The notes: generated from the sequence alone by a model not told the origin. 64,000 nucleotides of DNA from an uncultured Parabacteroides sp. (GCA_937894065.1 CALCST010000026.1:1-64000); one strand, 5' to 3'. Positions 25,690 through 34,470 are shown, numbered from the stretch's first letter. Translations and numbers: made by a program.

Positions 25690-27075
25690 ATGAAATTTAA
25701 TTATTATCTAATCAGCGCAGCTATTGCTTCAATGACATTGGCTGCTTGCAGTAACGACGATTTATTGGATGACAACAATCAGAACAATCAGGAACCGGAT
25801 GAACAGCCTTCAGTTGAATCTGTAGAAGGCGAAGTATCCGGAACTTGGGAAGCTAATTCTGTTATTAATGTATCAGGACACATTGTTGTTCCGGAAGGTG
25901 AATCTCTGACAATCGAAGAAGGTGTTCAGATTATTTTTGACGATAAAGGAGTTGGAACAAACCATACACCAATTGAATTTACTGTTGACGGAAATCTTTA
26001 CTGCGAAGGTACAGCAGAAAATCCTGTATTATTCTCAGTAGCAGAAGAAGACAGAACAAGCGATAACATTTTCAAAGGTCTTTGGGGCGGTATTGTAGCA
26101 TCTGAGAAATGTGCTGAAATGGTTATCGACCATGCAATTATCGAATATACTGGAGGACAGGTTATCGAAGGTTCACCTGCTGCAACTAACGGAATCTACA
26201 CTGCTGGTGATGATGCTTATCCTCAGATTACAACAAACAACATCAATGGTAAATACATTATTACAAACTCTATTATCAGAAATGGATGGTCTGACGGTAT
26301 ATATATGATGGGCGGCCAGGCAATCATCGCAAACAATACTTTCGCGGCAAACGGATATGACGGTGCAGAAGCTGTCAATGTTAAAGCCGGATGCCAGGTT
26401 GATATTGCCGGAAACATCATGTTCAGCCCTAACACTAACGGATTGAAATTGTCAAGTTCAGGTCAGAGCGAAAACAGAAAACAGGCTAAAATACAAGCTT
26501 ACAACAATACTATCATCAATTCTGGATGGAGAAGAGACGGAGAAAAAGGTGGTTGCGTTTATGTTGAAAAGAATGCATTGGCAAACGTATTCAACAACCT
26601 TATTGTAAATGCAAAATTCCGTGCCATGACTCCAAGCTTCGACATACCAAACGACCCGGAAGAAGGTTACGACAACAAATCTGTTATCGACTACAACTTC
26701 TATGCTTCAGGTAGCCAGAAGAGTGATATTATCTTTACAGAAGAAAGTGGTGTTGCTTATGCTTGGGAAGGATACAATTTCGAACACGAAGATTACAACC
26801 AGGGTGTAGTTGACGCAAACAGTGTAATAGCTACAGAAAAAGATTTGAAAGACCCTATGTTTGTAAATTACGATGTAAACGGAGTTGGTCTTACTGAATA
26901 TGTATATGATTCAAGCTGGGATTTCCATTTAAAATCAGGTTCTCCTGCATTGAATGGCGCATACAGTGGAACTGAAGCTTTCGCTACTCCTCTATTCGTT
27001 AACGGACTGACTGTAAACGGTAAGACTTATAATTCTCCTACAGTTCAGAGCTACTACGGAGCTTACGGCGAATAA
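25690..27075 (+). CDS. Surface-type lipoprotein with right-handed beta-helix
   Basis: A 461-residue lipoprotein (lipobox TLAAC, Cys19). The mature start SNDDLLDDNN is acidic right after the cysteine, the pattern that sends Bacteroidetes lipoproteins to the cell surface. Residues about 55-330 show repeated short strands with Asn and Gly turns (INVSGHIVVPEGESLTIEEG, KYIITNSIIRNGWSDGIYMM, IIANNTFAANGYDG, IQAYNNTIINSGW), typical of a parallel beta-helix as in pectate-lyase-like folds. I see no assured catalytic residues, so binding is as likely as cleavage. Its place between a TonB receptor and a phosphoesterase suggests a SusD-like accessory role. Function unknown. Confidence 0.75.
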   Translation: MKFNYYLISAAIASMTLAACSNDDLLDDNNQNNQEPDEQPSVESVEGEVSGTWEANSVINVSGHIVVPEGESLTIEEGVQIIFDDKGVGTNHTPIEFTVDGNLYCEGTAENPVLFSVAEEDRTSDNIFKGLWGGIVASEKCAEMVIDHAIIEYTGGQVIEGSPAATNGIYTAGDDAYPQITTNNINGKYIITNSIIRNGWSDGIYMMGGQAIIANNTFAANGYDGAEAVNVKAGCQVDIAGNIMFSPNTNGLKLSSSGQSENRKQAKIQAYNNTIINSGWRRDGEKGGCVYVEKNALANVFNNLIVNAKFRAMTPSFDIPNDPEEGYDNKSVIDYNFYASGSQKSDIIFTEESGVAYAWEGYNFEHEDYNQGVVDANSVIATEKDLKDPMFVNYDVNGVGLTEYVYDSSWDFHLKSGSPALNGAYSGTEAFATPLFVNGLTVNGKTYNSPTVQSYYGAYGE

Positions 27076-27105
27076 TATATAACAATTTTACTTGATTGAA
27101 ACACA

Positions 27106-28125
27106 ATGAACCGACGCACATATCTACAAGCAATATCTGCTTTGTTTGCAACTGCCACACTTGGCAGTTGCACCACAAGCAGCAACAAAGAAGAAAAGGC
27201 TATTAATAGAGCAGAAAAAGCTGATACACTTTACAATAATAGCACAAACATCAGCAAGCTTCCTCAGATTCCGGAAGACAATCTTAATTTTTATCTTGTA
27301 AGTGACCTTGGAAGAAACGGCTACTACAAACAGAAAAACGTAGCTGAAACAATGGGTAACATTGCAGAAAAAATAGATATCGAATTCATCATTGCCGCTG
27401 GCGATACACATCATTTCAACGGCGTGGCTAGCACTCAAGATCCATTATGGATGACAAACTATGAGTTAGTTTACAGTCATCCGGAACTAATGTTCGACTG
27501 GTTTGCCATAAATGGCAACCATGAATATAGAGGTAATACTCAAGCTGTTCAGGATTATAGTAAAATAAGCAGAAGATGGATTGCCCCGGCAAGATATTAC
27601 AGCAAATTGTTTGAAGCCGGAGAAAATGAATCTCTTGAAATTTTCTTCATCGACACAACTCCGCTAATCAGCAAATACAGAGAAAAAACAGAAAAATATG
27701 CTGATGCTGCAAAACAAAGCAAAGAGCAGCAAATTCAATGGCTTGAAAAATCACTAAGTGCATCAAAAGCTAAATGGAAACTAGTGGTTGGTCACCATCC
27801 TTTGTATGCATTCACTCAGAAATCAGATACTGAACGCCAGGATATGAGAGATGCAATAGAAAGCATTCTTGAAAAGTATAATGTCGACATGTATCTATGC
27901 GGACATATACACAACTTCCAGCATATAAAACCGGCAGGAAGCAAGGTTGAATATCTTGTTAACTCTTCCGGATCTCTTGCCAGAAAAGTTGAATCTATCG
28001 ATGGAACTCAGTATTGCAGTGACAAAGAAGGCTTCACACTGTTTTCTGTCAACGACAACGAATTGTCTTTCTATTTGATGGATAGCGAAGGTAACAGCAT
28101 ATATCAATATGCTATAAAAAAATAA
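27106..28125 (+). CDS. Calcineurin-like metallophosphoesterase (acid phosphatase type), exported
   Basis: A 339-residue metallophosphatase. The signal MNRRTYLQAISALFATATLGSC combines an RR-x-YL twin-arginine-like start with a lipobox (Cys22), so it may be a Tat-exported lipoprotein. Metal-binding blocks are YLVSDLGRNG (Asp, with Gly in place of the usual His), AAGDTHH (GD), AINGNHEY (GNHE), VVGHHPLY (GHHP) and LCGHIHNFQH (GHxH), as in purple-acid-phosphatase-like enzymes. It would remove phosphate from an organic ester in the periplasm or at the surface. It is the last gene of the TonB receptor-beta-helix group, 30 bases after its neighbour. The substrate is unknown. Confidence 0.85.
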   Translation: MNRRTYLQAISALFATATLGSCTTSSNKEEKAINRAEKADTLYNNSTNISKLPQIPEDNLNFYLVSDLGRNGYYKQKNVAETMGNIAEKIDIEFIIAAGDTHHFNGVASTQDPLWMTNYELVYSHPELMFDWFAINGNHEYRGNTQAVQDYSKISRRWIAPARYYSKLFEAGENESLEIFFIDTTPLISKYREKTEKYADAAKQSKEQQIQWLEKSLSASKAKWKLVVGHHPLYAFTQKSDTERQDMRDAIESILEKYNVDMYLCGHIHNFQHIKPAGSKVEYLVNSSGSLARKVESIDGTQYCSDKEGFTLFSVNDNELSFYLMDSEGNSIYQYAIKK

Positions 28126-28131
28126 ACCTTG

Positions 28132-28239
28132 GGAGTTATAGGGAGTTATTGTAATTAAAAGCCAATATTATTGACAAGACCTATGGGCTTTTAATATATT
28201 TGCTATGCATAGTGCATAACATTAACTCCATATAACTCC
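28132..28239. repeat. Nested palindrome with 21-bp terminal inverted repeats
   Basis: GGAGTTATAGGGAGTTATTG at 28132 and the reverse complement of 28219-28239 agree at 19 of 21 bases. A second stem, ATTAAAAGCC/GGCTTTTAAT (28154-28163 and 28186-28195), is nested inside. It begins 7 bases after the phosphoesterase stop. It could be a MITE-like element or a large terminator; there is no ORF. Confidence 0.7.
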
Positions 28240-28298
28240 TTCTTTTTAGATATAATTTAACAAGAAAACAAGGTTATAATGTTTCAGTCCAATATTTA

Positions 28299-28387
28299 CT
28301 GGAGAAAAACTTTTTCCATATATTATGAAAATATTTTTTCATCTAGGTGAAATTTTTGTTCCATATATTATGAAAAAAGTTTTCCAG
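28299..28387. repeat. Inverted repeat enclosing two identical 18-mers
   Basis: The ends CTGGAGAAAAACTTTTT and AAAAAAGTTTTCCAG are inverted relatives. Between them TTCCATATATTATGAAAA occurs twice (28314-28331, 28359-28376), 45 bases apart. The rest of the 786-base interval holds the palindrome above, the RNA below, and AT-rich sequence without further signals. Confidence 0.6.
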
Positions 28388-28577
28388 CCCACAAAAATTT
28401 CCTGAAAATATAATACACTAATTAATAATACTTTAACTAAATACAAAATCTTCAGTAAGTATTCGATATTAATTTTATATTTAAAGTTTGACTGAAGGTT
28501 TGTTTTTACAAAATATCTACAATGTAATCTTCACACAATTGTAACCCCATATAAATACTTTTATAATATCAACTCAT

Positions 28578-28585
28578 TAGTTTTG
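28578..28585 (+). promoter_or_regulatory. -7 box of the pre-susC RNA
   Basis: TAGTTTTG matches TAnnTTTG exactly. Initiation is expected near 28592, just ahead of the structured region. The -33 element is weak. Confidence 0.45.
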
Positions 28586-28591
28586 CAGTGT

Positions 28592-28780
28592 ACAAAAGAA
28601 AAGACGTTATTTCATAACAAAAATACACGAGGAAGTGAGGCTGTTTACATTAACCTTGAAGCGCTACAAGATTAGCCTAAACGGCCCTTCCTCTCTAGGA
28701 AATTGAAAAGGAATTGTGCAAATTTCGACACAGGACAGATAGAAAAAGAATCATATTCTCTCTATTTGTCCTGTTTTTTT
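28592..28780 (+). ncRNA. Candidate structured small RNA upstream of susC
   Basis: The outline is an RNA of about 190 bases. Stem GAGGAAG/CTTCCTC (28629-28635, 28687-28693) stacks, across a TGA bulge, on the nine-pair stem GGCTGTTTA/TAAACGGCC (28639-28647, 28678-28686) with a 30-base loop. A terminator closes the 3' end. Because it terminates 130 bases before susC, and susC has its own -7 box, it is either an independent small RNA or an attenuated leader. I do not recognise a known family; I considered 6S RNA and common riboswitches and saw no signature. Confidence 0.5.
28730..28780 (+). terminator. Terminator of the pre-susC RNA
   Basis: A 14-pair stem (ACAGGACAGATAGA with TCTATTTGTCCTGT, one G-U pair) is followed by TTTTTT. 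This is among the strongest terminators in the window. Confidence 0.85.
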
Positions 28781-28853
28781 ATTATCAATCAACCCTTTAC
28801 AAGATGTAACAAATATGTAATAATTTATAAACACTTTTATAATATTAAGAATA

Positions 28854-28861
28854 TTACTTTG
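28854..28861 (+). promoter_or_regulatory. Candidate -7 box of susC
   Basis: TTACTTTG lies 51 bases before the susC start. The same octamer is used at 21845 and 55332. It falls after the terminator of the preceding RNA, so susC can be transcribed independently. Confidence 0.4.
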
Positions 28862-28911
28862 CACCAGCTAAGGCAAAAAACTATAATAAACAAAAATTAT
28901 TAGTCGAACAA

Positions 28912-31900
28912 ATGGAATTATCTAGTAAACTTCTCCGTATGACCGGAGTTCTCTGTGTTGCAGGAACACTACAAGGCGTACCTTCTATTTTGGCCTCTGT
29001 TCCTAACACGATTCCTAGCATTGCACAACAAAATGACACTTACACACTAACCGGTACAGTGCTTGATCAAAATGGAATACCTGTAATTGGTGCAAACGTT
29101 ATTGAAAAAGGAACTACTAACGGAACTGTTACAGACTTTGACGGAAACTTCTCAATACAAGTCAATAAAAACTCTGTACTTACAGTATCTTTCATCGGTT
29201 ATGTTTCACAAGAAGTAGCTGTAAAAGGTGGAAACAAACTGAATATTACTCTTAAAGAAGATTCACAGGCTTTGGACGAAGTCGTTGTTGTAGGTTATGG
29301 TACTCAGAAGAAAGTAAACTTGACTGGTGCTGTTGAACAGGTAACAAGCGAAGTGTTCGACAACCGTTCTGTACCAAACGTGACACAGGCTCTTCAAGGT
29401 TCTATTCCTAACTTGAACATCAACATTACTGATGGTAAGCCGACACGTACAGCTAGCTTCAACGTCCGCGGTACAACTTCTATCGGTCAAGGTGGTGATG
29501 CTTTGGTTTTGATTGACGGTGTTGAAGGAGACCCTTCAATGCTTAACCCAAATGATATTGCCAGCGTATCAGTGTTGAAGGATGCAGCTTCTGCAGCTAT
29601 CTACGGTGCCCGTGGTACATTTGGTGTAGTGTTGATTACTACTAAAGAGCCTAACAAAGATAAAACTTCTATTACATATTCCGGAAACTTCTCATTGCAG
29701 CGTCCGGCAACAACTCCGAACTTCGTGACAGATGGTTATGAATATGCTAGTCATTTCTATGAAGCATATAATGCATGGAACAACTATTCTGCCGATCCTA
29801 AGAACATCAACAAAACTCAGGAGTTCTCACTTGGCTGGTTGGATGAATTCAAGAGAAGAAAAGAAGCTGGTATTACTGATGAATGGGATATCGACCCGGC
29901 AACTGGTAAATATATTTACTATGGTAATACAGACTACTACGGCGAATTGTATAAGAAGAACACATTCGCTCAGGATCATAATCTTTCAGTAAGCGGTAAC
30001 AATGGTAAATTGAATTACTACGTTTCAGGTCGTTTCTATGGTTATGATGGTTTGTTCAAATACAATACTGATGACTATAAGACAATGAACCTTCGTGCTA
30101 AAGGTTCAATCCAGGTATTCGACTGGTTGAAGATTGAAAACAATATGGAATTCTCAAATATGGATTACCATAACCCGATGAACGTTGGTGAAGGTGGTTC
30201 TATTTGGAGAAATATTGCTGACGAAGGACACCCAAGTTCACCAATTTATAACCCTGACGGAACTTTAACACATTCTGCAGCTTATACAATCGGTGACTTC
30301 ATCTATGGTAAAAACGGTATTGATACAAGAAACCGTGTATTAAGAAATACTACTGGTTTTACTGCATCATTCCTTGACAATAAGATGCACGTGCGAGGAG
30401 ACTTTACTTTCCGTAATACGGACAACTCTCAGACTCAGCGTCGTGTAGCTGTTCCTTATAGTACTACAGAAGGTGTAATCAGCTATTTGAGTACTAAATA
30501 CAACGATTTGCAGGAATATAAAACTGAGACAAACTACGTTGCTACAAATATTTATGCTGATTATGAAGATACCTTCAACGAAGCGCACTACTTCAAAGGT
30601 ATGATTGGTTATAACTATGAGCAATCAACTTACAACGGTTTGAAAGTTCTCCGTAACGGTTTGCTTTTTGAAGATTCAGAAAACATCAACATGGCCCTTG
30701 GTGATGCCATCACAACTTCAGGAGAATATAACAGATGGAGAGTTGCAGGCGGTTTCTTCCGTTTCAACTATGCTTTCAAAGACAGATATTTGGTTGAGGT
30801 AAACGGACGTTATGACGGTTCTTCTAAGTTCCCGGTTGACCAGCAGTGGGCATTCTTCCCTTCAATTTCCGGAGGTTGGCGCCTTTCTGAAGAAGCATTC
30901 TGGAATGTAAAACCGGAAGTTCTTTCTGATATCAAGATTCGTGCTTCTTATGGTTCACTTGGTAATGGTAATGTTGATCCATACAGCTACATGGAACTTT
31001 TGAGCATTTACACTTCAGACAGAGTATTGAACGGTTTGAAAAACAAATATACAAACGCTCCAGGAGTTATGCCTGACGGTTTGACTTGGGAAACTGCAAC
31101 AACAACTGACGTAGGTGCTGATTTCGGTACTCTTAACGGACGTCTTCGTTTCTCTGGTGACTATTACATCCGTAAAACAACAGATATGTACACTGTGGGT
31201 GAAACTTTGCCTGATATCTTCGGTGCTACATCTCCTAAAGGTAACTATGCAGACATGACGACTCGTGGTTGGGAAATCACATTGACTTGGCGCGACCAGT
31301 TCCAGTTGGCAGACAAACCTTTCAACTACGAAATCCGTGGTACTTTATCAGACTATATTTCAACAATCGACCGCTACAACAATAAAGACGGTAAATTGTC
31401 TGACTACTATGCAGGACAGCGTGTAGGTGAAATCTGGGGTTATGTAACAGAAGGTTTGTTCCAGAGTCAGGAAGAAATCGACAATCATGCTGACCAGACA
31501 TTGATTCAGTCTTCTTCTCAGCGTGTAACATATCCTGGTGACGTTAAAATCAAAGACTTGAACGGCGACGGCGTTATCGACTACGGACAGAATACAGTTG
31601 ACGACCATGGTGACAAGACAATCATCGGTAACAGTCTTCCTAGATTCTCTTACAGCATGAACCTGAGCGCAGATTGGAACAACTTCTTCTTCTCTGCATT
31701 CTTCCAGGGTGTAGGCCGCCAGCACTGGTATCCAAGTAACGAATGTATTTTCTGGGGACAGTATAACCGTCCTTACAACAACTTGCCGGAATGGCACCTT
31801 GACAACTACTGGACAGAAGACAACCGTGACGCATATCTTCCAAGATACGCCGGTTACAATTCATCTTTGAAATCTACTACACAGACTCGCTATTTGCAGA

Positions 31901-32166
31901 ATGTAGCATATATAAGATTGAAGAATCTTCAGTTGGGATACAACTTGCCACAAACTGTAACTTCTAAACTTCGCATGCAGAATGCACGTGTTTACGTTTC
32001 AGCAGAAAACTTGTGGTGCTGGTCTCCTCTTTACAAACATACAAGAGACTTAGACGTAACAAATATCAACGGTTCTGACCCTGATTTGACTGACGGAGGT
32101 AGCGGTGACGGTCACAGCTATCCACAGATGACAAGTATAAGCTTAGGCGTATCTCTAACATTTTAA
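28912..32166 (+). CDS. SusC/RagA family TonB-linked outer-membrane protein
   Basis: A 1084-residue SusC homologue. It has a signal peptide, the carboxypeptidase-regulatory-like domain (LTGTVLDQNGIPVIGANVIEKG, about 45-66), the TonB-interaction stretch DEVVVVGYGTQKK (about 124-136), the plug (LQGSIPNLNINITDGKP, VRGTTSIGQGGDALVLIDGV, VLKDAASAAIYGARGTFGV) and the barrel. With SusD it forms a pedal-bin transporter for oligosaccharides or peptides. No glycosidases, sulphatases or dedicated regulator adjoin, so the ligand cannot be guessed. Upstream lie a terminated RNA and a separate -7 box. Confidence 0.95.
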   Translation: MELSSKLLRMTGVLCVAGTLQGVPSILASVPNTIPSIAQQNDTYTLTGTVLDQNGIPVIGANVIEKGTTNGTVTDFDGNFSIQVNKNSVLTVSFIGYVSQEVAVKGGNKLNITLKEDSQALDEVVVVGYGTQKKVNLTGAVEQVTSEVFDNRSVPNVTQALQGSIPNLNINITDGKPTRTASFNVRGTTSIGQGGDALVLIDGVEGDPSMLNPNDIASVSVLKDAASAAIYGARGTFGVVLITTKEPNKDKTSITYSGNFSLQRPATTPNFVTDGYEYASHFYEAYNAWNNYSADPKNINKTQEFSLGWLDEFKRRKEAGITDEWDIDPATGKYIYYGNTDYYGELYKKNTFAQDHNLSVSGNNGKLNYYVSGRFYGYDGLFKYNTDDYKTMNLRAKGSIQVFDWLKIENNMEFSNMDYHNPMNVGEGGSIWRNIADEGHPSSPIYNPDGTLTHSAAYTIGDFIYGKNGIDTRNRVLRNTTGFTASFLDNKMHVRGDFTFRNTDNSQTQRRVAVPYSTTEGVISYLSTKYNDLQEYKTETNYVATNIYADYEDTFNEAHYFKGMIGYNYEQSTYNGLKVLRNGLLFEDSENINMALGDAITTSGEYNRWRVAGGFFRFNYAFKDRYLVEVNGRYDGSSKFPVDQQWAFFPSISGGWRLSEEAFWNVKPEVLSDIKIRASYGSLGNGNVDPYSYMELLSIYTSDRVLNGLKNKYTNAPGVMPDGLTWETATTTDVGADFGTLNGRLRFSGDYYIRKTTDMYTVGETLPDIFGATSPKGNYADMTTRGWEITLTWRDQFQLADKPFNYEIRGTLSDYISTIDRYNNKDGKLSDYYAGQRVGEIWGYVTEGLFQSQEEIDNHADQTLIQSSSQRVTYPGDVKIKDLNGDGVIDYGQNTVDDHGDKTIIGNSLPRFSYSMNLSADWNNFFFSAFFQGVGRQHWYPSNECIFWGQYNRPYNNLPEWHLDNYWTEDNRDAYLPRYAGYNSSLKSTTQTRYLQNVAYIRLKNLQLGYNLPQTVTSKLRMQNARVYVSAENLWCWSPLYKHTRDLDVTNINGSDPDLTDGGSGDGHSYPQMTSISLGVSLTF

Positions 32167-32182
32167 TTGAAAAACAAACACA

Positions 32183-33946
32183 ATGAAAAAAATAATTATT
32201 CCTTTTATAACAGCATGTGCTCTCCTGTCTTCTTGCTCAATGGATGAAATTCCACAGGCATCAGTTGATAAAGAGACAGTTTTCAATACAGAAAGCGGTT
32301 TGACAACTTATTCATACTCTTTCTATAATATGCTCCCTTCCGTAACAAACGGATACAACATGGATGCAATGTGCGACTACGGTGCAGTTACAAACTATGA
32401 TGACTTTATCCGCAAAGGCGCTTATTCTGCTGAATTAAGTTCAGGATGGGATTGGGAAGATTTAAGAAATATAAACTATTTCATCGAGAATTGTACAAGT
32501 GAAGCTGTCGATGAAGAAGTAAGAAACAATTACATTGGTTTGGCTCGTTTCTTCCGTGCATACTTCTACTTTAACAAGGTGGTTCGTTTCGGCGATGTGC
32601 CTTGGGTTGACAGAACTCTGACTGTTGATGACGAATTGCTTTATGCTCCACGTGATTCACGCACTGTAGTAATGGATCATATTTTGGAAGATTTGAACTT
32701 TGCTTGTGAAAATATTACTCGTACAAGCGACGAAACAGGTTCACTTGTTACAAAATGGGTTGCTTACGCATTGAAATCAAGAATCTGTTTGTTCGAAGGT
32801 ACATTCCGTAAATATCACACAGAACTTGGTCTTACAGATTCTGCCAACAAATGGTTGCAGGAAGCTGCATCTGCTGCTGAAACTGTAATGAAAGAAAGCG
32901 GTCATTCAATCTATACCGGTGGTGGCGTTGAATTGTCAATGAGAGATTTGTTCACAAGCAACACTCCTATCACTTCTGAAGTTATGCTTGCAAGTGTTGC
33001 CGACGAAGGTCTTGGTGTTCTTGGTTCTGCAAACTGGTGGTGGACATCAGGAACATATGGTTCACGCTTCAGTATGATTCGTTCTTTTGTAAATCTGTTC
33101 CTTATGAAAGACGGTACACCGTTTACAGATAAGCCAAATCACGAAAAGATTGAATTCTATGAAGAATGTCAGAACCGTGATGCACGTCTTGCCCAGACAA
33201 TCAGAACTCCGGGCTATATGCGTGACGGACGACCTGCTGCTCCAAACTTCAATGGATATTCTTATACAGGTTACCAGCCTATAAAATACACATTGGATGA
33301 TTCAAAATATGACGCAGGCCAGCTTAACACAAACGCAATTCCTTTGTTCCGCTATGCCGAAGTGCTATTGAATTACGCTGAAGCAAAAGCAGAAATGGGA
33401 ACTTTGACTGACAGCGACTGGGCTGCTACTGTAGGTGTTTTGCGTTCACGTGCAGGTATTACAGGCGGTTTGACTTCAAAACCGACAAAAGTCGATAAGT
33501 ATCTTCAGGAAACATATTTCCCTGAAATCTCCGACCCGACAATTCTTGAAGTTCGCCGCGAACGTTCAATAGAGCTTGCACTTGAAGGATTCCGTTTCAA
33601 TGACCTTCTTCGCTGGAAGCGTGGAGAGTTGATGATGATGCGTTGGACAGGTATTTATATTCCTGAATTGAACAAGGAAATGGACTTGGATCATGACGGA
33701 ACAACAGATGTTATCTTCTATAAAGGTGAAAAACCGGCAAACATCTCAACTAGCTGTACTCCGATTGCTGTTGATGGTGGAGATGTAACTCGTCAGGGTA
33801 TTACTGGCAGTACTTCCGGTAACCTTACATGGTATGATAACGACCCATCACGTGTTTGGTATGAAGATGGCAGACAGTATTATTATCCTGTACCTCAGTC
33901 TGCAATCAATCTTAACACTAATCTGAGCCAGAATCCGGGTTGGTAA
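32183..33946 (+). CDS. SusD/RagB family surface lipoprotein
   Basis: A 587-residue SusD homologue anchored at the outer membrane (lipobox LLSSC, Cys18; acidic residues MDE follow, fitting surface export). The helical TPR-like scaffold is visible, for example FIENCTSEAVDEEVRNNYIGLARFFRAYFYFNKVVRFGDVPWV and FRYAEVLLNYAEAKAEMG, and the C-terminal RERSIELALEGFRFNDLLRWKRGE is the RagB signature. It caps the SusC barrel 16 bases upstream and recruits the ligand. The two-gene unit ends in a terminator. Confidence 0.94.
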   Translation: MKKIIIPFITACALLSSCSMDEIPQASVDKETVFNTESGLTTYSYSFYNMLPSVTNGYNMDAMCDYGAVTNYDDFIRKGAYSAELSSGWDWEDLRNINYFIENCTSEAVDEEVRNNYIGLARFFRAYFYFNKVVRFGDVPWVDRTLTVDDELLYAPRDSRTVVMDHILEDLNFACENITRTSDETGSLVTKWVAYALKSRICLFEGTFRKYHTELGLTDSANKWLQEAASAAETVMKESGHSIYTGGGVELSMRDLFTSNTPITSEVMLASVADEGLGVLGSANWWWTSGTYGSRFSMIRSFVNLFLMKDGTPFTDKPNHEKIEFYEECQNRDARLAQTIRTPGYMRDGRPAAPNFNGYSYTGYQPIKYTLDDSKYDAGQLNTNAIPLFRYAEVLLNYAEAKAEMGTLTDSDWAATVGVLRSRAGITGGLTSKPTKVDKYLQETYFPEISDPTILEVRRERSIELALEGFRFNDLLRWKRGELMMMRWTGIYIPELNKEMDLDHDGTTDVIFYKGEKPANISTSCTPIAVDGGDVTRQGITGSTSGNLTWYDNDPSRVWYEDGRQYYYPVPQSAINLNTNLSQNPGW

Positions 33947-33980
33947 TAAACTATTATACTAAATATTTCGTCATTTAATA

Positions 33981-34025
33981 AAAGGTTCGGACTCGACTAT
34001 ATTTGAGTTCGGACCTTTTTATTTA
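33981..34025 (+). terminator. Terminator of the susC-susD unit
   Basis: AAAGGTTCGGACTC pairs over 14 positions (two G-U) with GAGTTCGGACCTTT, followed by TTTATTTAT. It starts 34 bases after the SusD stop. Confidence 0.8.
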
Positions 34026-34360
34026 TATAAAAACACAAAAATGACATTCTGTCATCTTAACTTTACAAGAATCTAATATTTCCATACTAATAAAAGAAAA
34101 CACAAACAGATGACACTCTCAGAGAGTTAAGGTTTGACAATTAGTAAGTCAATACAAGCAATTTGCTACGACAGAAAATATCCATCACATTCATTTCTTA
34201 TTATCAAGTAAAAATGTAAGCATAATAAATTTACTGCAAACAAAACGCCATTTTATTTTTGATCAGTAAAATCATCATTCCTGATCAAAAAAACATGTTT
34301 TTACGGGCTAAACTCTCTGAAAAAACATGATTTTCGGAGTTAAATATCATGTGTTAAAAA

Positions 34361-34470
34361 AATGATTGTAATGTCTTCAACCAATCATTGCAATCTTTAC
34401 AGCAAATCATTTAGAAGACTCCATGAAGTCATTGTAATCTTTTCCCCAAATCATTGCAATGATTTTTTTA
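34361..34470. repeat. Five-unit 22-bp tandem array
   Basis: Units start at 34361, 34383, 34405, 34427 and 34449, an exact 22-bp period. Four units carry ATTGYAAT after an AATSA or AGTCA start; the third has drifted. The last unit contains the perfect 14-bp palindrome ATCATTGCAATGAT. Just upstream, AAAAAACATG recurs at 32-base spacing (34288, 34320). It lies in the 882-base gap between susD and the sigma-54 regulator gene. No gene is convincing in that gap. Confidence 0.7.

Noticed and set aside
28592..28780. 6S RNA or cobalamin/TPP riboswitch for the pre-susC RNA
   Set aside because: Its 5' and 3' ends do not pair as 6S requires, and I find none of the conserved words of common riboswitches; left as unclassified.
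28703..28903. A 66-codon frame upstream of susC
   Set aside because: It runs through a strong terminator hairpin and the susC -7 box, has low-complexity composition and no family resemblance.
31360..31797. A 145-codon minus-strand frame inside susC
   Set aside because: It is antisense to the SusC barrel, with no independent promoter, family or composition signal.
34361..34470. Possible CRISPR array at the 22-bp repeats (and at 8263-8346)
   Set aside because: Units abut without unique spacers, repeats are degenerate, and no cas genes are near.
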